Part shown: positions 33,633-42,010 of the stretch, in pieces
Numbering within the stretch: position 1 is the first letter of the stretch
Layout of the letters: each line of letters begins with the position of its first letter
Assembly: GCA_964604675.1 (NCBI GenBank)
Contig: CAZSAT010000045.1
Coordinates: forward strand, 1 to 50,289
Source of the DNA: CAZSAT01 sp964604675
GTDB taxonomy: Bacteria; Myxococcota_A; UBA796; CAJQPC01
Direction of reading: 5' to 3'
DNA length: 50,289 nt
Made by a program: the position numbers and the translations under genes
The notes under the pieces: model-generated
What the model was told of the DNA's origin: nothing
What the model saw: the letters and a program-made list of their open reading frames with translations, nothing else
Database searches by the model: none

Positions 33633-34202
33633 CTAACCCCCGAAGGCCGTCACGCACCAGCCGGTCACGAGCGACAGCCCCAGCACCGGCCCCAACATGC
33701 CCAGCGCGGTGCCGACCACGTGGTCCCGGAACCTCAACGGGGTCAGGGCGAGCGCGGCGGTGAGCGGTGGCGACCACCAGGTGAGCAGCCGCAGCAAGGC
33801 CACGGTCCGCACGGGCCGTGCATCGAGCTTGGACAAGGCCTTCTGGAAGTGCCTGTTCTCGAGCCCCTCGAGGGCCTGGCCGCCGATCAGGCGGGTCAAC
33901 AGGAAGCTGGTGTTCATCGCCACGATGGTGGCCAGCCAGCCGAGGGGCGCGCCGAGCAGCTTGCCGTACACCACCACGCCGGCGGCCGCGAAGATGATGC
34001 CGGGGATGTACAGGATGACACCGACGGTGAAGACCGCCACGTAGGCGAAGAAGCCCCACGTCCCAGCGGCGTCTACCTGGTCCCGCACCCAGTCGACGTC
34101 GACCTCCTGGAGCAGACCGGAGCGCTCCACACCGACACAGACCGCCGAGATCAGGGCGAGGAGCACCCCGACGCGGAAGAGCTTCTTGGACCTGTCACTC
34201 AC
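33633..34202 (-). CDS. TVP38/TMEM64 family membrane protein
   Basis: 189 aa with about five hydrophobic segments. The SNARE-associated/DedA-like (VTT) core is visible as VILYIPGIIFAAAGVVVYGK followed by GWLATIVAMNTSFLLTRLIG, and VALLRLLTWWSPP, matching the family's (F/Y)xPGxxxxxxxGxxxG and xxxRLxPxxP pattern; the latter proline-rich loop is altered to LLTWWSPP. VTT-domain proteins act in lipid scrambling or undecaprenyl-phosphate recycling. GTG start. It is convergent with the kinase gene and divergent from the aminotransferase gene. Confidence 0.8.
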   Translation of the reverse strand: MSDRSKKLFRVGVLLALISAVCVGVERSGLLQEVDVDWVRDQVDAAGTWGFFAYVAVFTVGVILYIPGIIFAAAGVVVYGKLLGAPLGWLATIVAMNTSFLLTRLIGGQALEGLENRHFQKALSKLDARPVRTVALLRLLTWWSPPLTAALALTPLRFRDHVVGTALGMLGPVLGLSLVTGWCVTAFGG

Positions 34203-34252
34203 CTCGCGCTGGTATCCCGCTCCGGGCTATGCCTCTTGCAATCGGAGGCCTC

Positions 34253-35566
34253 ATGGACACCGCGACCATCGTCGAGCTCTGCCGCAAGCACACCCTCTTC
34301 AACTGGTCGGCGCGCGACGCCGTCAGCCCGCTGCCCATCGCGCGCGCCGAGGGGGTGTACCTCTACACGCCCGACGGCGAACGTCTGATGGACTTCAACA
34401 GCCAGCTGATGAGCGTGAACATCGGACACAGCCACCCGCGCGTGGTCGCTGCGATGAAGAAGCAGCTCGACGAGCTGATCTACGCCTTCCCGGGCTCGGC
34501 CACCGCGGTCCGCGCCCGCGTGAGCGCCAAGCTCGCGGCGCTGATGCCGGGCGACCTCAACACCTTCTTCTTCACCCTCGGCGGCGCGGAGGCGAACGAG
34601 AACGCCATCAAGCTCGCTCGGCTCTACACCGGCAAGCACAAGATCCTGTCGCGGTACCGCAGCTACCACGGCGCCACGAACCTCACGATGCAGCTCACCG
34701 GCGACCCGCGGCGCTGGGCGAACGAGCCCGGAAGCCCAGGCGTCGTGCGGGTGATGGACCCCTACCCCTACGACTACAGCTTCGGCGACACCCCCGAACA
34801 GATCACCGCGAACAACCTCCGGTACCTCGAGGAGGTCATCACCTACGAGGGGCCGCAGAACATCGCCGCGATGATCATCGAGACCGTCACCGGGACCAAC
34901 GGCGTGCTGCCGCCGCCCCCTGGCTACCTGCAGGGCCTCGAGGCCTTGCTCGAGAAGCACGGCATCCTGCTGATCTGCGACGAGGTGATGGCGGGCTGGG
35001 GCCGCACGGGCAAGCTCATGGCCTTCGAGCACGGCGACATCGTGCCCGACATCGTGTCCATGGCGAAGGGTCTCACCAGCTCCTACGCGCCCCTGGGCTG
35101 CGTGGCGATGAGCGACGCCATCGCCGACCACTTCCGCGAGAACGTGTTCTGGGGTGGACTCACCTACAACAGCCACCCCCTCGGCCTCGCCACCGCCGAA
35201 GCGGTCATCGACGTGATGCTCGACGAGGGCCTCGTGGAGCGCGCCCGGCAGATGGGTGAGGTCATGCGGGGTCACCTGCAGCGCCTCGCCGACAAGCACC
35301 CCAGCGTGCGCGCCTTCCGCCAGATCGGGCTCTTCGGCATGGTCGATGTGCAGGGCACCGACGGCGAGCTGATCGCCGGCTACAACACAACGCATCCCCT
35401 GATGGGCGAGCTCGCGGCCCACTTCCGCGCCGAGGGCCTGTTCACCTTCGTGCGGTGGAGCCACTTCATGTGCAACCCGCCGCTGGTCATCACCGAAGAG
35501 CAGATGGCGGAGGCCTTCGGCATCATCGACCGTGGCCTCGACATCACCGACCGGCCGTTCCAGTAG
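34253..35566 (+). CDS. Class III PLP-dependent aminotransferase
   Basis: 437 aa. The fold-type I features are FTLGGAEANENAIKLAR (phosphate-binding), YRSYHGAT, ICDEVMAGWGRTGKLMAFEH with the PLP aspartate, and SMAKGLTSSYAPLG with the Schiff-base lysine at residue 272, then FWGGLTYNSHPLG. It resembles taurine-pyruvate and beta-alanine/omega-amino-acid aminotransferases, but the substrate is not determinable. ATG 34253 is chosen for its CGGAGG ribosome-binding site five bases upstream; eight extra codons upstream lack support. The last seven codons plus stop are duplicated 136 bases downstream in the repeat array that begins here. Confidence 0.9.
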   Translation: MDTATIVELCRKHTLFNWSARDAVSPLPIARAEGVYLYTPDGERLMDFNSQLMSVNIGHSHPRVVAAMKKQLDELIYAFPGSATAVRARVSAKLAALMPGDLNTFFFTLGGAEANENAIKLARLYTGKHKILSRYRSYHGATNLTMQLTGDPRRWANEPGSPGVVRVMDPYPYDYSFGDTPEQITANNLRYLEEVITYEGPQNIAAMIIETVTGTNGVLPPPPGYLQGLEALLEKHGILLICDEVMAGWGRTGKLMAFEHGDIVPDIVSMAKGLTSSYAPLGCVAMSDAIADHFRENVFWGGLTYNSHPLGLATAEAVIDVMLDEGLVERARQMGEVMRGHLQRLADKHPSVRAFRQIGLFGMVDVQGTDGELIAGYNTTHPLMGELAAHFRAEGLFTFVRWSHFMCNPPLVITEEQMAEAFGIIDRGLDITDRPFQ

Positions 35567-36001
35567 GCGAGGGCTTCCCACGGCGGCCACCGCCGCCCCG
35601 GACGGTGGGGGTCAGCACGCGGAACGCGTGCGTAGGGGGCCCAGTGAGGGGCCCCCTTCCGAGAAGGAAACTGTCCCTCTCACCGACCGGCCGTTCCAGT
35701 AGGCGAGGCCTTCCCACGGCGGCCACCGCCGCCCCGGACGGTGGGGGTCAGCACGCGGAACGCGTGCGTAGGGGGCCCAGTGAGGGGCCCCCTTCCGAGA
35801 AGGAAACTGTCCCTCTCACCGCCCGAAGGGCCAGGGGAGAGGGCTTCCCATGGCGGCAAGAGCCGCCCCGGACGGTGGGGGTCAGCACGCGGAACGCGTG
35901 CGTAGGGGGCCCAGTGAGGGGCCCCCTTCCGAGAAGGAAACTGTCCCTCTCACCGCCCGAAGGGCCAGGGGAGAGGGCTTCCCATGGCGGCAAGAGCCGC
36001 C

Positions 36002-36101
36002 NNNNNNNNNNNNNNNNNNNNNNNNNNNNNNNNNNNNNNNNNNNNNNNNNNNNNNNNNNNNNNNNNNNNNNNNNNNNNNNNNNNNNNNNNNNNNNNNNNN
36101 N
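36002..36101. other. Assembly gap of 100 N
   Basis: Exactly 100 N inside the repeat array, the conventional filler for a scaffold gap of unknown size. The copy number of the array is therefore unknown, and any reading frame crossing it is meaningless. Confidence 0.95.
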
Positions 36102-36132
36102 CTCTCACCGCCCGAAGGGCCAGGGGAGAGGG

Positions 36133-36164
36133 CTTCCCATGGCGGCAAGAGCCGCCATGGGAAG
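36133..36164. repeat. Perfect 14-bp inverted repeat closing the array
   Basis: CTTCCCATGGCGGC (36133-36146) is the exact reverse complement of GCCGCCATGGGAAG (36151-36164), with an AAGA loop. In the preceding units the second arm breaks off after GCCGCC, so only the last unit has the full stem. It could act as a terminator-like or recombination structure. Confidence 0.7.
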
Positions 36165-36349
36165 AAGCCGGAGCCGACGAACGAGAGCACCGAGTGGTTG
36201 CACAGGATCGGTCTCGGATGTCTCGGATGGTGTTGGGGTTCGGAGCCCCCGTCCGCCGGCCCCGGCAGAACCCTCGGACTTCTTCAGGTTCGCAGCTTGA
36301 AGCTGCGCGATCGATAGCAGCACGGTTGCAGCACCACGGGCCATGCGAG

Positions 36350-36355
36350 TACGTT
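36350..36355 (+). promoter_or_regulatory. Candidate -10 box (TACGTT) of the large lipoprotein gene
   Basis: TACGTT ends 20 bases before ATG 36376, which has GGAG at 36367-36370. This predicts a leader of about 13-14 bases with a Shine-Dalgarno site, the same arrangement as at 38726. The rest of 36165-36375 has no recognisable gene. Confidence 0.35.
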
Positions 36356-36375
36356 CCCCCGCGACCGGAGACACC

Positions 36376-38694
36376 ATGAAGAACGCGCCCTTCCTCGCCC
36401 TCGTCGCGAGCTCCACGCTCCTCCTCGTCGGCTGCGACGACAAGCCCGTGCAAGAAGACGACACCGGCTCCGTCGCCCAGGACGACACAGGCTCCTCCTC
36501 GGTCGACACCGACGCGCCCGGCGACGACACCGAGGTGAGCTACGACGGCTGGACGCTCGCCCTCGAAGGCCCCACGACCGCGGCCCCGAACGAGACCGTG
36601 ACCTACACGGGCACCCTGCTCGACGCCGACGGCGGCGACCGCACGGGCGACGCCACCCTCACCCTCTCCTACGACGGCACCGCCCAGGGCGGCCTGGACA
36701 TCACGCCGACCGCCAGCGGTGACCACGAGGTGCTGCTCACCGCCGCGCTCGTCGACCAGAGCTGGACCGACGCGCTCACGCTGACGGTCGCGGTCGGCCC
36801 GGCCTACGCGGTCGATCTCGTGCTCGAGTCCGACCAGGGCGAGATCGGCGAAGGGCTGGAGTGGGAAGCCACGGTCACCGACCAGTGGGGCAACGAGACC
36901 GAAGACACGGTGACCATCACGTCCGACAGCACCAGCGGCTGGAGCCTCGACGGCGACGAGATCGCGTTCACCGAGGAGGGCAGCTACACCTTCACGGCGA
37001 CCACCGGGGCCAAGGCCGATGTCAACGACACGGAAGGCCCCGTCACCGTGGACTCGAACGGCCCGCTCATCCTGCTCGACGTGCCCGGCCGAGGCGCCTT
37101 CGTCGAGGGGGCGTCCACGACCGTCAGCGGAACGGTCGAAGACCCGACGACGGGCGTGGCCTCGCTCACCCTGGACGGCACGGCGGTCACCGTCAACGCC
37201 GACGGATCGTTCTCCACGAGCACCTCGCTGGAGGCGGGAGCCAACACCCTGACCCTGGAAGCCACCGACAACGACGGCAACACCGCCGACCTCATCTTCG
37301 CGGTGCTCGCGGGCGCCTTCCAGGACGTCGACGACGACAACGACAACGGCCTGCTGGTCCGACTCAACGACGACGCGCTCGACGCGATGGCCGCGCCGCT
37401 CGCCGACGAGCTGGACCCGGCGGTGATCGAGGCCGACATCAAGGCCGACAACCCCCTGGCGTACGAAGAGGTCGACCTCGGCTTCTTCACCTGCTCCGTC
37501 ACGGTCGACGCCACCGCCTTCGACATGGACGTGGCCGAGCCGGACCTCATCCCCGCCGCGGGCGAGCTGGGCATCGAGATCGTGATCAGCAACCTCGACC
37601 TGGACCTCGACATCGAGCTGGACTGCGGGCTGAGCTCCACGGCCGCCGGTGAGATCACCGACTCCGAGATCACCATCGACGTGGTCACCGAGATCGAGGT
37701 CGTCGCGCCTGGGGATGTCGAGGTGACCATCACGCAGAACGAGGTCACCTTCACCGACCTCGACATCGACCTGGGCTCGCTGGAGTCCACGCTCTCCAGC
37801 TACGGCCTGGGCGTCGAGGACCTCATCGACGCCGAGACCTTGCTGGCCGACGAGCTGGAAGCCACCATCGCCGACGACCTGCCGGGTGCTTTGGAGGCTG
37901 CGCTGGAGTCCATCGAGATCGAGGAGACCTTCGAGATCGAGGGCGCGCGCAGCACCCTGGCCTCGCAGCTCGGCGACCTCGACCTCGACGCCGATGGCAT
38001 GACCCTGACCCTGCCCACCCAGGTCTCCGTCGACAGCACGGTCGCCGGCCTGGCGACCGCGCCCGGCTACTGGATCGAAGACGGCGCGGAGCCGGACTTC
38101 GCCGCGAGCCCCGGCCTCTTCCTGTCCATCGAGCTCGACACCCTCACCTCGGTCTTCCACAGCGCCTGGGCGGGCGGCGCCTTCCACCTCGACGTGTCCG
38201 ACGGTTCCCTCGGGCTGGACAAGTCGATGATCGGGCTGATCTTCCCTGGTGCCACCAGCCTCGACCTGTCGCTCGACCCCCAGCAGCCCCCGGTGCTCGC
38301 GGCCGACAAGGCGGGCGACCTCTACCTGCACATGGGCGAGCTGTTCGTGGACTTCTGGGGCGACGTCGACGGCGGCTACACCTACCTGGGCACCGGCACG
38401 ATGCACGTCGCCGTTCCCGCCGAGCTCTCCCTCTCCGCCTCCGAGGAGCTGTCGCTGGCCTTCGGCACCGCCGACGTGACGGTCGACATCCTGGTCGACG
38501 ATCCCTACGAGGTCGCCGACAGCGAGACGCTGCAGGCCCTGCTCGGTGCGGTGGCGTCGAGCTTCGGCGGCGAGCTCTTCCCCGACATGACCCTCGGTGT
38601 GCCCGACCTCGGGGACTTCACGCTCACCGCCGACGACCTCTACCTCGACGGCGACGACGACAGCTGGGTCACCGTCGAAGGCGAGCTGGAGTAG
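36376..38694 (+). CDS. Large acidic lipoprotein with Ig-like domains and possible TULIP-like region
   Basis: 772 aa. A standard lipoprotein signal ends LLLVGC at residue 20, followed by an Asp/Thr/Ser-rich linker. Two or three Ig-like modules follow (GPTTAAPNETVTYTGTLLDA; ILLDVPGRGAFVEGASTTVS with TDNDGNTADL). From about residue 320 the protein alternates amphipathic strands with helices: DNGLLVRLNDDALDAMAAPL, VISNLDLDLDIELDCGLSST, LEATIADDLPGALEAALESI. This pattern resembles BPI/LBP-type lipid-binding (TULIP) proteins, which would suggest a surface lipid carrier; this is inference, with no decisive motif. ATG 36376 is chosen for the GGAG site and signal peptide. The next gene, same strand, also encodes an acidic secreted protein. 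Confidence 0.75.
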   Translation: MKNAPFLALVASSTLLLVGCDDKPVQEDDTGSVAQDDTGSSSVDTDAPGDDTEVSYDGWTLALEGPTTAAPNETVTYTGTLLDADGGDRTGDATLTLSYDGTAQGGLDITPTASGDHEVLLTAALVDQSWTDALTLTVAVGPAYAVDLVLESDQGEIGEGLEWEATVTDQWGNETEDTVTITSDSTSGWSLDGDEIAFTEEGSYTFTATTGAKADVNDTEGPVTVDSNGPLILLDVPGRGAFVEGASTTVSGTVEDPTTGVASLTLDGTAVTVNADGSFSTSTSLEAGANTLTLEATDNDGNTADLIFAVLAGAFQDVDDDNDNGLLVRLNDDALDAMAAPLADELDPAVIEADIKADNPLAYEEVDLGFFTCSVTVDATAFDMDVAEPDLIPAAGELGIEIVISNLDLDLDIELDCGLSSTAAGEITDSEITIDVVTEIEVVAPGDVEVTITQNEVTFTDLDIDLGSLESTLSSYGLGVEDLIDAETLLADELEATIADDLPGALEAALESIEIEETFEIEGARSTLASQLGDLDLDADGMTLTLPTQVSVDSTVAGLATAPGYWIEDGAEPDFAASPGLFLSIELDTLTSVFHSAWAGGAFHLDVSDGSLGLDKSMIGLIFPGATSLDLSLDPQQPPVLAADKAGDLYLHMGELFVDFWGDVDGGYTYLGTGTMHVAVPAELSLSASEELSLAFGTADVTVDILVDDPYEVADSETLQALLGAVASSFGGELFPDMTLGVPDLGDFTLTADDLYLDGDDDSWVTVEGELE

Positions 38695-38725
38695 ATCCGA
38701 TCGCGGCCGCAGCGCCGGGAGCGCG

Positions 38726-38731
38726 TATCCT
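38726..38731 (+). promoter_or_regulatory. Candidate -10 box (TATCCT) of the MopE-repeat gene
   Basis: TATCCT ends 21 bases before ATG 38753, with GGGAG at 38743-38747 between them, giving a short leader with a ribosome-binding site. It lies in the 58-base gap after the preceding lipoprotein gene, so this gene may have its own promoter. Confidence 0.35.
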
Positions 38732-38752
38732 GCATCCCTCCAGGGAGTCACG

Positions 38753-41700
38753 ATGCGCGTCACCACCCTCGCCGTCCTCTTCGCCTCAGCCTGCCGCACC
38801 GACGGCCTGAAAGCCGTCGACACCGCTCTGGTGGCCGACACCGCGGGCCTCGAGGACACCGGCGCCCCGGTCGACGCGGACGCCGACGGCGTGCCCGCCG
38901 AGCAGGACTGCGACGACAACGACCCCGGCGTGAACCCCGACGCCACCGAGGTCTGCGACGGGATCGACAACGACTGCGACGGCACGGTCGACCTCGGCGC
39001 AGCGGACGCCGGAACGTCCTACGCCGACACCGACGGCGACGGCTTCGGCGACCCCGGCACCGCGACCATCGGCTGCGACACGCCCGAGGACCACGTGGCC
39101 GACGCCACCGACTGCGACGACTCCGAGGCCACGACCTACCCCGGTGCGGTCGAGATCTGCGACGCCGTGGACAACGACTGCGATGGCGAGACCGACGACA
39201 ACCTCGACGGCGTCTGGTACGCCGACGCCGACGCGGATGGCTACGGCGACGTCGACGCGAGCACGGTGGCCTGCGACGGCAGCGGCGGGCTGGTGGACGA
39301 CGCGTCGGACTGCGACGACGCCAACTCCGCCATCCACCCCGGCGCCGAGGAGACCTGCAACGGCCTCGACGACGACTGCGACGGCACGGTCGACGACGAC
39401 GCCGCCGACGCAACCACCTGGTACGCCGACGACGACGACGACGGCTTCGGCGACCCGGACGCACCCACGGCCGCCTGCGACATGCCGAGCGGCCACACCA
39501 CCGACGCCACCGACTGCGACGACACCAACGGCACGCTCCACCCCGGCGCGGAGGAGACCTGCGACGGCGTGGACGAAGACTGCGACGGGGCGACCGACGA
39601 AGACGCCAGCGACGCGGGCACCTGGTACACCGACGGCGACGGCGACGGCTTCGGCGACCCCGACACCGCCACGGCCGCCTGCGAGGCGCCCACCGGCACC
39701 GTGGACAACGCCGAAGACTGCGACGACGGCGACGCGAGCGTGTCCCCCGACACCGTCTGGTACAGCGACGGCGACGGCGACGGCTTCGGCGACCTCGACG
39801 ACACCACGGCGGCCTGCGAGCAGCCCGAAGACCACGTCGCCGACGCCAGCGACTGCAACGACGGCAACGACACGGTCCACCCCGGCGCGAGCGAGTCCTG
39901 CAACGGCACCGACGACGACTGCGACGACGCCACCGACGAGGACGCCACCGACGCCAGCACCTTCTACGCCGACGACGACGACGACGGGTTCGGCGACGCG
40001 GGCAGCAGCACGGACGCGTGCGACACACCGAGCGGGCACACCACCGACGCCACCGACTGCGACGACACCAACGGCACCATCCACCCCGGCGCCGACGAGA
40101 CCTGCGACGGGGTCGACGAGGACTGCGACGGCACCGCGGACGACGACGCGACCGATGCGGCGACCTGGTACGCGGATGCAGACGGCGACGGCTACGGAGA
40201 CGCTGAGGACACCACCGAGGCGTGCGATCCGCCCAGCGGCACCGTGGCCAACGACGAGGACTGCGACGACGGCGACGCGCGCCTGTCCCCCGACACCATC
40301 TGGTACGCGGACGCCGACGGCGATGGCCAGGGCGGGGCCGGCTACACGACCGCCAGCTGCGAGCAGCCCAGCGGCTACGTCGCCGACGCCAGCGACTGCG
40401 ACGACGTGGACGCCAGCGTCTACACCGGCGCCGACGAGTCGTGCAACGAGACCGACGACGACTGCGACGGCGCCACCGACGAAGGCCCTCCGGCCGACGC
40501 CGCCACCTGGTACGCCGACGCCGACGGCGACGGCTACGGCGACGCGGGCAGCACCAGCGTGAGCTGCGACCAGCCCAGCGGCTACCTGGCCGACGCCACC
40601 GACTGCCACGACGACGACAGCACGGCCTTCCCGGGCTCCAGCAGCACCGAGACCCCCGGTGACGGCGTCGATCAGGACTGCGACGGCAACGACGGCTGCG
40701 AGGACCTCGACTGCGACGGGGTGCCCGACCTGTTCTTCCCGACCTACTACTCGGGCTCCGGCTACAGCGCGTCGAGCTTCCTCTACCAGTCCTCCGACGA
40801 CTACGAGGAGGCCGCCCGCGACAGCGTCAACGGCTACGGCGTGTGGGACGCCGGCGTCGCGGATCTCGACGGCGATGGCTACCAGGACCTGGTCATGCCC
40901 AGCTACTACACGGGCTCGAGCTACGCCGGCTCCAGCTACGTGTACTGGGGCTCGTCGAGCGGCTACGGCAGCGCTACGAGCCTGTCGACCGCCGGCGTGC
41001 TCGACGTGTTGATCGAGGACCTCGACGACGACGGCTACGCCGAGCTGGTCCTCTCGAGCTACTACACCGGCTCCTCCTACAGCACCAACAGCCAGGTGTG
41101 GTGGGGCTCGTCGAGCGGCTACAGCTCCGGGTCGATGACCGAGCTGCCGACCTTCGGAGCGCGCGCCGCAGCGGCGGGCGACTTCGATGGCAACGGCTAC
41201 ACCGACCTCGCCTTCGCGAACCAGTACTACGAGTCCGACAGCGAGCCCGACAGCTACGTCTACTGGGGCTCGGCGAGTGGCTACAGCTCCGCGGATCGCA
41301 CCTCGCTCACCACCTACGGGCCGCTGTGGGTGGAAGCCGAGGACCTCGACGAGGACGGCTACCCCGAGCTGATCTTCGCCAACTACAGCAGCAGCGGCGG
41401 CTACGACGGGCCGTCGCAGATCTTCTGGGGCTCGGCCAGCGGCTACAGCGACAGCGACGTCACCGAGCTCGAGTCCGACGGCGCGCTGCATGCCCAGACC
41501 GGGGACATCGACGGCGACGGCTACCTCGACGTGGTCCTGTCCGCCTACTACGACGGCACCTACAGCCCCACCAGCCGGGTCTACTACGGCTCGGCCAGCG
41601 GTCCGGACGGCACCAGCTACAGCGAGCTCTCCACCCACGGCGCACGCAGGGCCACGGTCGCCGATCTCGACAGCGACGGCTACGACGACATCGTCTTCCC

Positions 41701-42010
41701 GACCTACTACGACGGGTCGAGCTACGACGCGAACAGCTTCGTGTACTGGGGTTCGTCGAGCGGCACGAGCGACGCGAGCCGCACCGAGCTCCCCACGCTG
41801 GGCACGGGCCGGTGCGCCGCGGGCGACGTGGACCAGGACGGCTACGTGGACCTGGTGTTCAGCGGCTACTACGCGGGCAGCTGGTCCACCACGCCCTACA
41901 GCTACCTCTACTGGGGCTCCGCCGACGGGTGGTCCGAGGACGACCTCTACGAGCTCGCCACCCAGGGCAGCTGGGCCGGCGCGAAGATCGTGGGCGACGC
42001 GAGCTGGTAG
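38753..42010 (+). CDS. Secreted MopE-type metal-binding repeat protein with seven-bladed FG-GAP/VCBS propeller
   Basis: 1085 aa. The signal MRVTTLAVLFASAC ends in a lipobox cysteine at residue 14. Residues about 45-645 hold eight full and two shortened MopE-type repeats of the form DCDD...(H/N)PGA.E.C(D/N)G.D.DCDG..D, alternating with WYADADGDGYGD calcium-type loops; MopE of Methylococcus binds copper, and repeats of this type are abundant in myxobacteria. Residues about 650-1085 hold FG-GAP/VCBS repeats of 52-54 aa with DxDxDGYxDLV calcium sites, as in integrin-like propellers. No membrane anchor or sorting tail was seen at the C-terminus. Probably a surface lipoprotein that binds metal and perhaps glycan or adhesive partners. 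It ends directly against the convergent epimerase gene. Confidence 0.88.
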   Translation: MRVTTLAVLFASACRTDGLKAVDTALVADTAGLEDTGAPVDADADGVPAEQDCDDNDPGVNPDATEVCDGIDNDCDGTVDLGAADAGTSYADTDGDGFGDPGTATIGCDTPEDHVADATDCDDSEATTYPGAVEICDAVDNDCDGETDDNLDGVWYADADADGYGDVDASTVACDGSGGLVDDASDCDDANSAIHPGAEETCNGLDDDCDGTVDDDAADATTWYADDDDDGFGDPDAPTAACDMPSGHTTDATDCDDTNGTLHPGAEETCDGVDEDCDGATDEDASDAGTWYTDGDGDGFGDPDTATAACEAPTGTVDNAEDCDDGDASVSPDTVWYSDGDGDGFGDLDDTTAACEQPEDHVADASDCNDGNDTVHPGASESCNGTDDDCDDATDEDATDASTFYADDDDDGFGDAGSSTDACDTPSGHTTDATDCDDTNGTIHPGADETCDGVDEDCDGTADDDATDAATWYADADGDGYGDAEDTTEACDPPSGTVANDEDCDDGDARLSPDTIWYADADGDGQGGAGYTTASCEQPSGYVADASDCDDVDASVYTGADESCNETDDDCDGATDEGPPADAATWYADADGDGYGDAGSTSVSCDQPSGYLADATDCHDDDSTAFPGSSSTETPGDGVDQDCDGNDGCEDLDCDGVPDLFFPTYYSGSGYSASSFLYQSSDDYEEAARDSVNGYGVWDAGVADLDGDGYQDLVMPSYYTGSSYAGSSYVYWGSSSGYGSATSLSTAGVLDVLIEDLDDDGYAELVLSSYYTGSSYSTNSQVWWGSSSGYSSGSMTELPTFGARAAAAGDFDGNGYTDLAFANQYYESDSEPDSYVYWGSASGYSSADRTSLTTYGPLWVEAEDLDEDGYPELIFANYSSSGGYDGPSQIFWGSASGYSDSDVTELESDGALHAQTGDIDGDGYLDVVLSAYYDGTYSPTSRVYYGSASGPDGTSYSELSTHGARRATVADLDSDGYDDIVFPTYYDGSSYDANSFVYWGSSSGTSDASRTELPTLGTGRCAAGDVDQDGYVDLVFSGYYAGSWSTTPYSYLYWGSADGWSEDDLYELATQGSWAGAKIVGDASW
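38905..40690 (+). repeat. MopE-type metal-binding coding repeats (ten, two shortened)
   Basis: The TGCGACGAC core recurs at 38909, 39113, 39311 and 39515 and onward, spacing 198-204 bases. Two units, near 39718 and 40260, lack the second half of the motif and run from DCDDGDA straight into SPDTVWYSDG or SPDTIWYADA. Those two share this structure and neighbouring linkers, suggesting duplication of a larger block. Confidence 0.8.
40716..41990 (+). repeat. FG-GAP/VCBS coding repeats forming a probable seven-bladed propeller
   Basis: The D-x-D-x-D-G-Y core recurs with starts at 40862, 41018, 41180, 41342, 41504, 41663 and 41825, spacing 156-162 bases (52-54 residues), plus a partial DLDCDGVPDL before the first. 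Between cores are Tyr/Ser-rich segments such as SYYTGSSY and YWGSSSGY. Seven units match an integrin-like propeller. Confidence 0.8.

Larger units (their letters stand above)
35571..36164. repeat. Array of 134/136-bp hairpin-rich repeat units, interrupted by an assembly gap
   Basis: Units begin with GGGCTTCCCA or GGCCTTCCCA at 35571, 35707, 35841 and 35975, and again at 36130 after the gap; periods are 136, 134 and 134. Each unit contains CACGCG-GAA-CGCGTG, GGGGGCCC-AGTGAG-GGGCCCCC, and in later units CCTCTC...GAGAGG, all able to form stem-loops. Units 1-2 carry a linker copied from the aminotransferase 3' end (with its stop), whereas units 3-4 carry a different linker (CCCGAAGGGCCAGGGGAGAG) and a different core (TGGCGGCAAGAGCCGCC). 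The periods are not multiples of three and no protein is implied. Confidence 0.85.

Noticed and set aside
35571..36164. CRISPR array
   Set aside because: Units are 134/136 bases with almost no unique spacer and no cas genes nearby, so this is a tandem repeat, not a CRISPR.
35455..36300. Coding repeat protein across the tandem array
   Set aside because: The repeat period shifts the frame in each unit, the frame crosses N, and all frames stay open because of base composition.
35950..38985. A 1011-codon minus-strand open frame across the lipoprotein gene and the N gap
   Set aside because: It reads through 100 N, is antisense to a gene with a signal peptide and SD site, and has no family similarity. 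It reflects GAC/GTC-rich codons.
38786..41638. A 950-codon minus-strand frame opposite the MopE-repeat gene
   Set aside because: Low-complexity Val/Ala/Gly repeats are the mirror image of the coding repeats. The plus strand has recognisable motifs, a signal peptide and an SD site.
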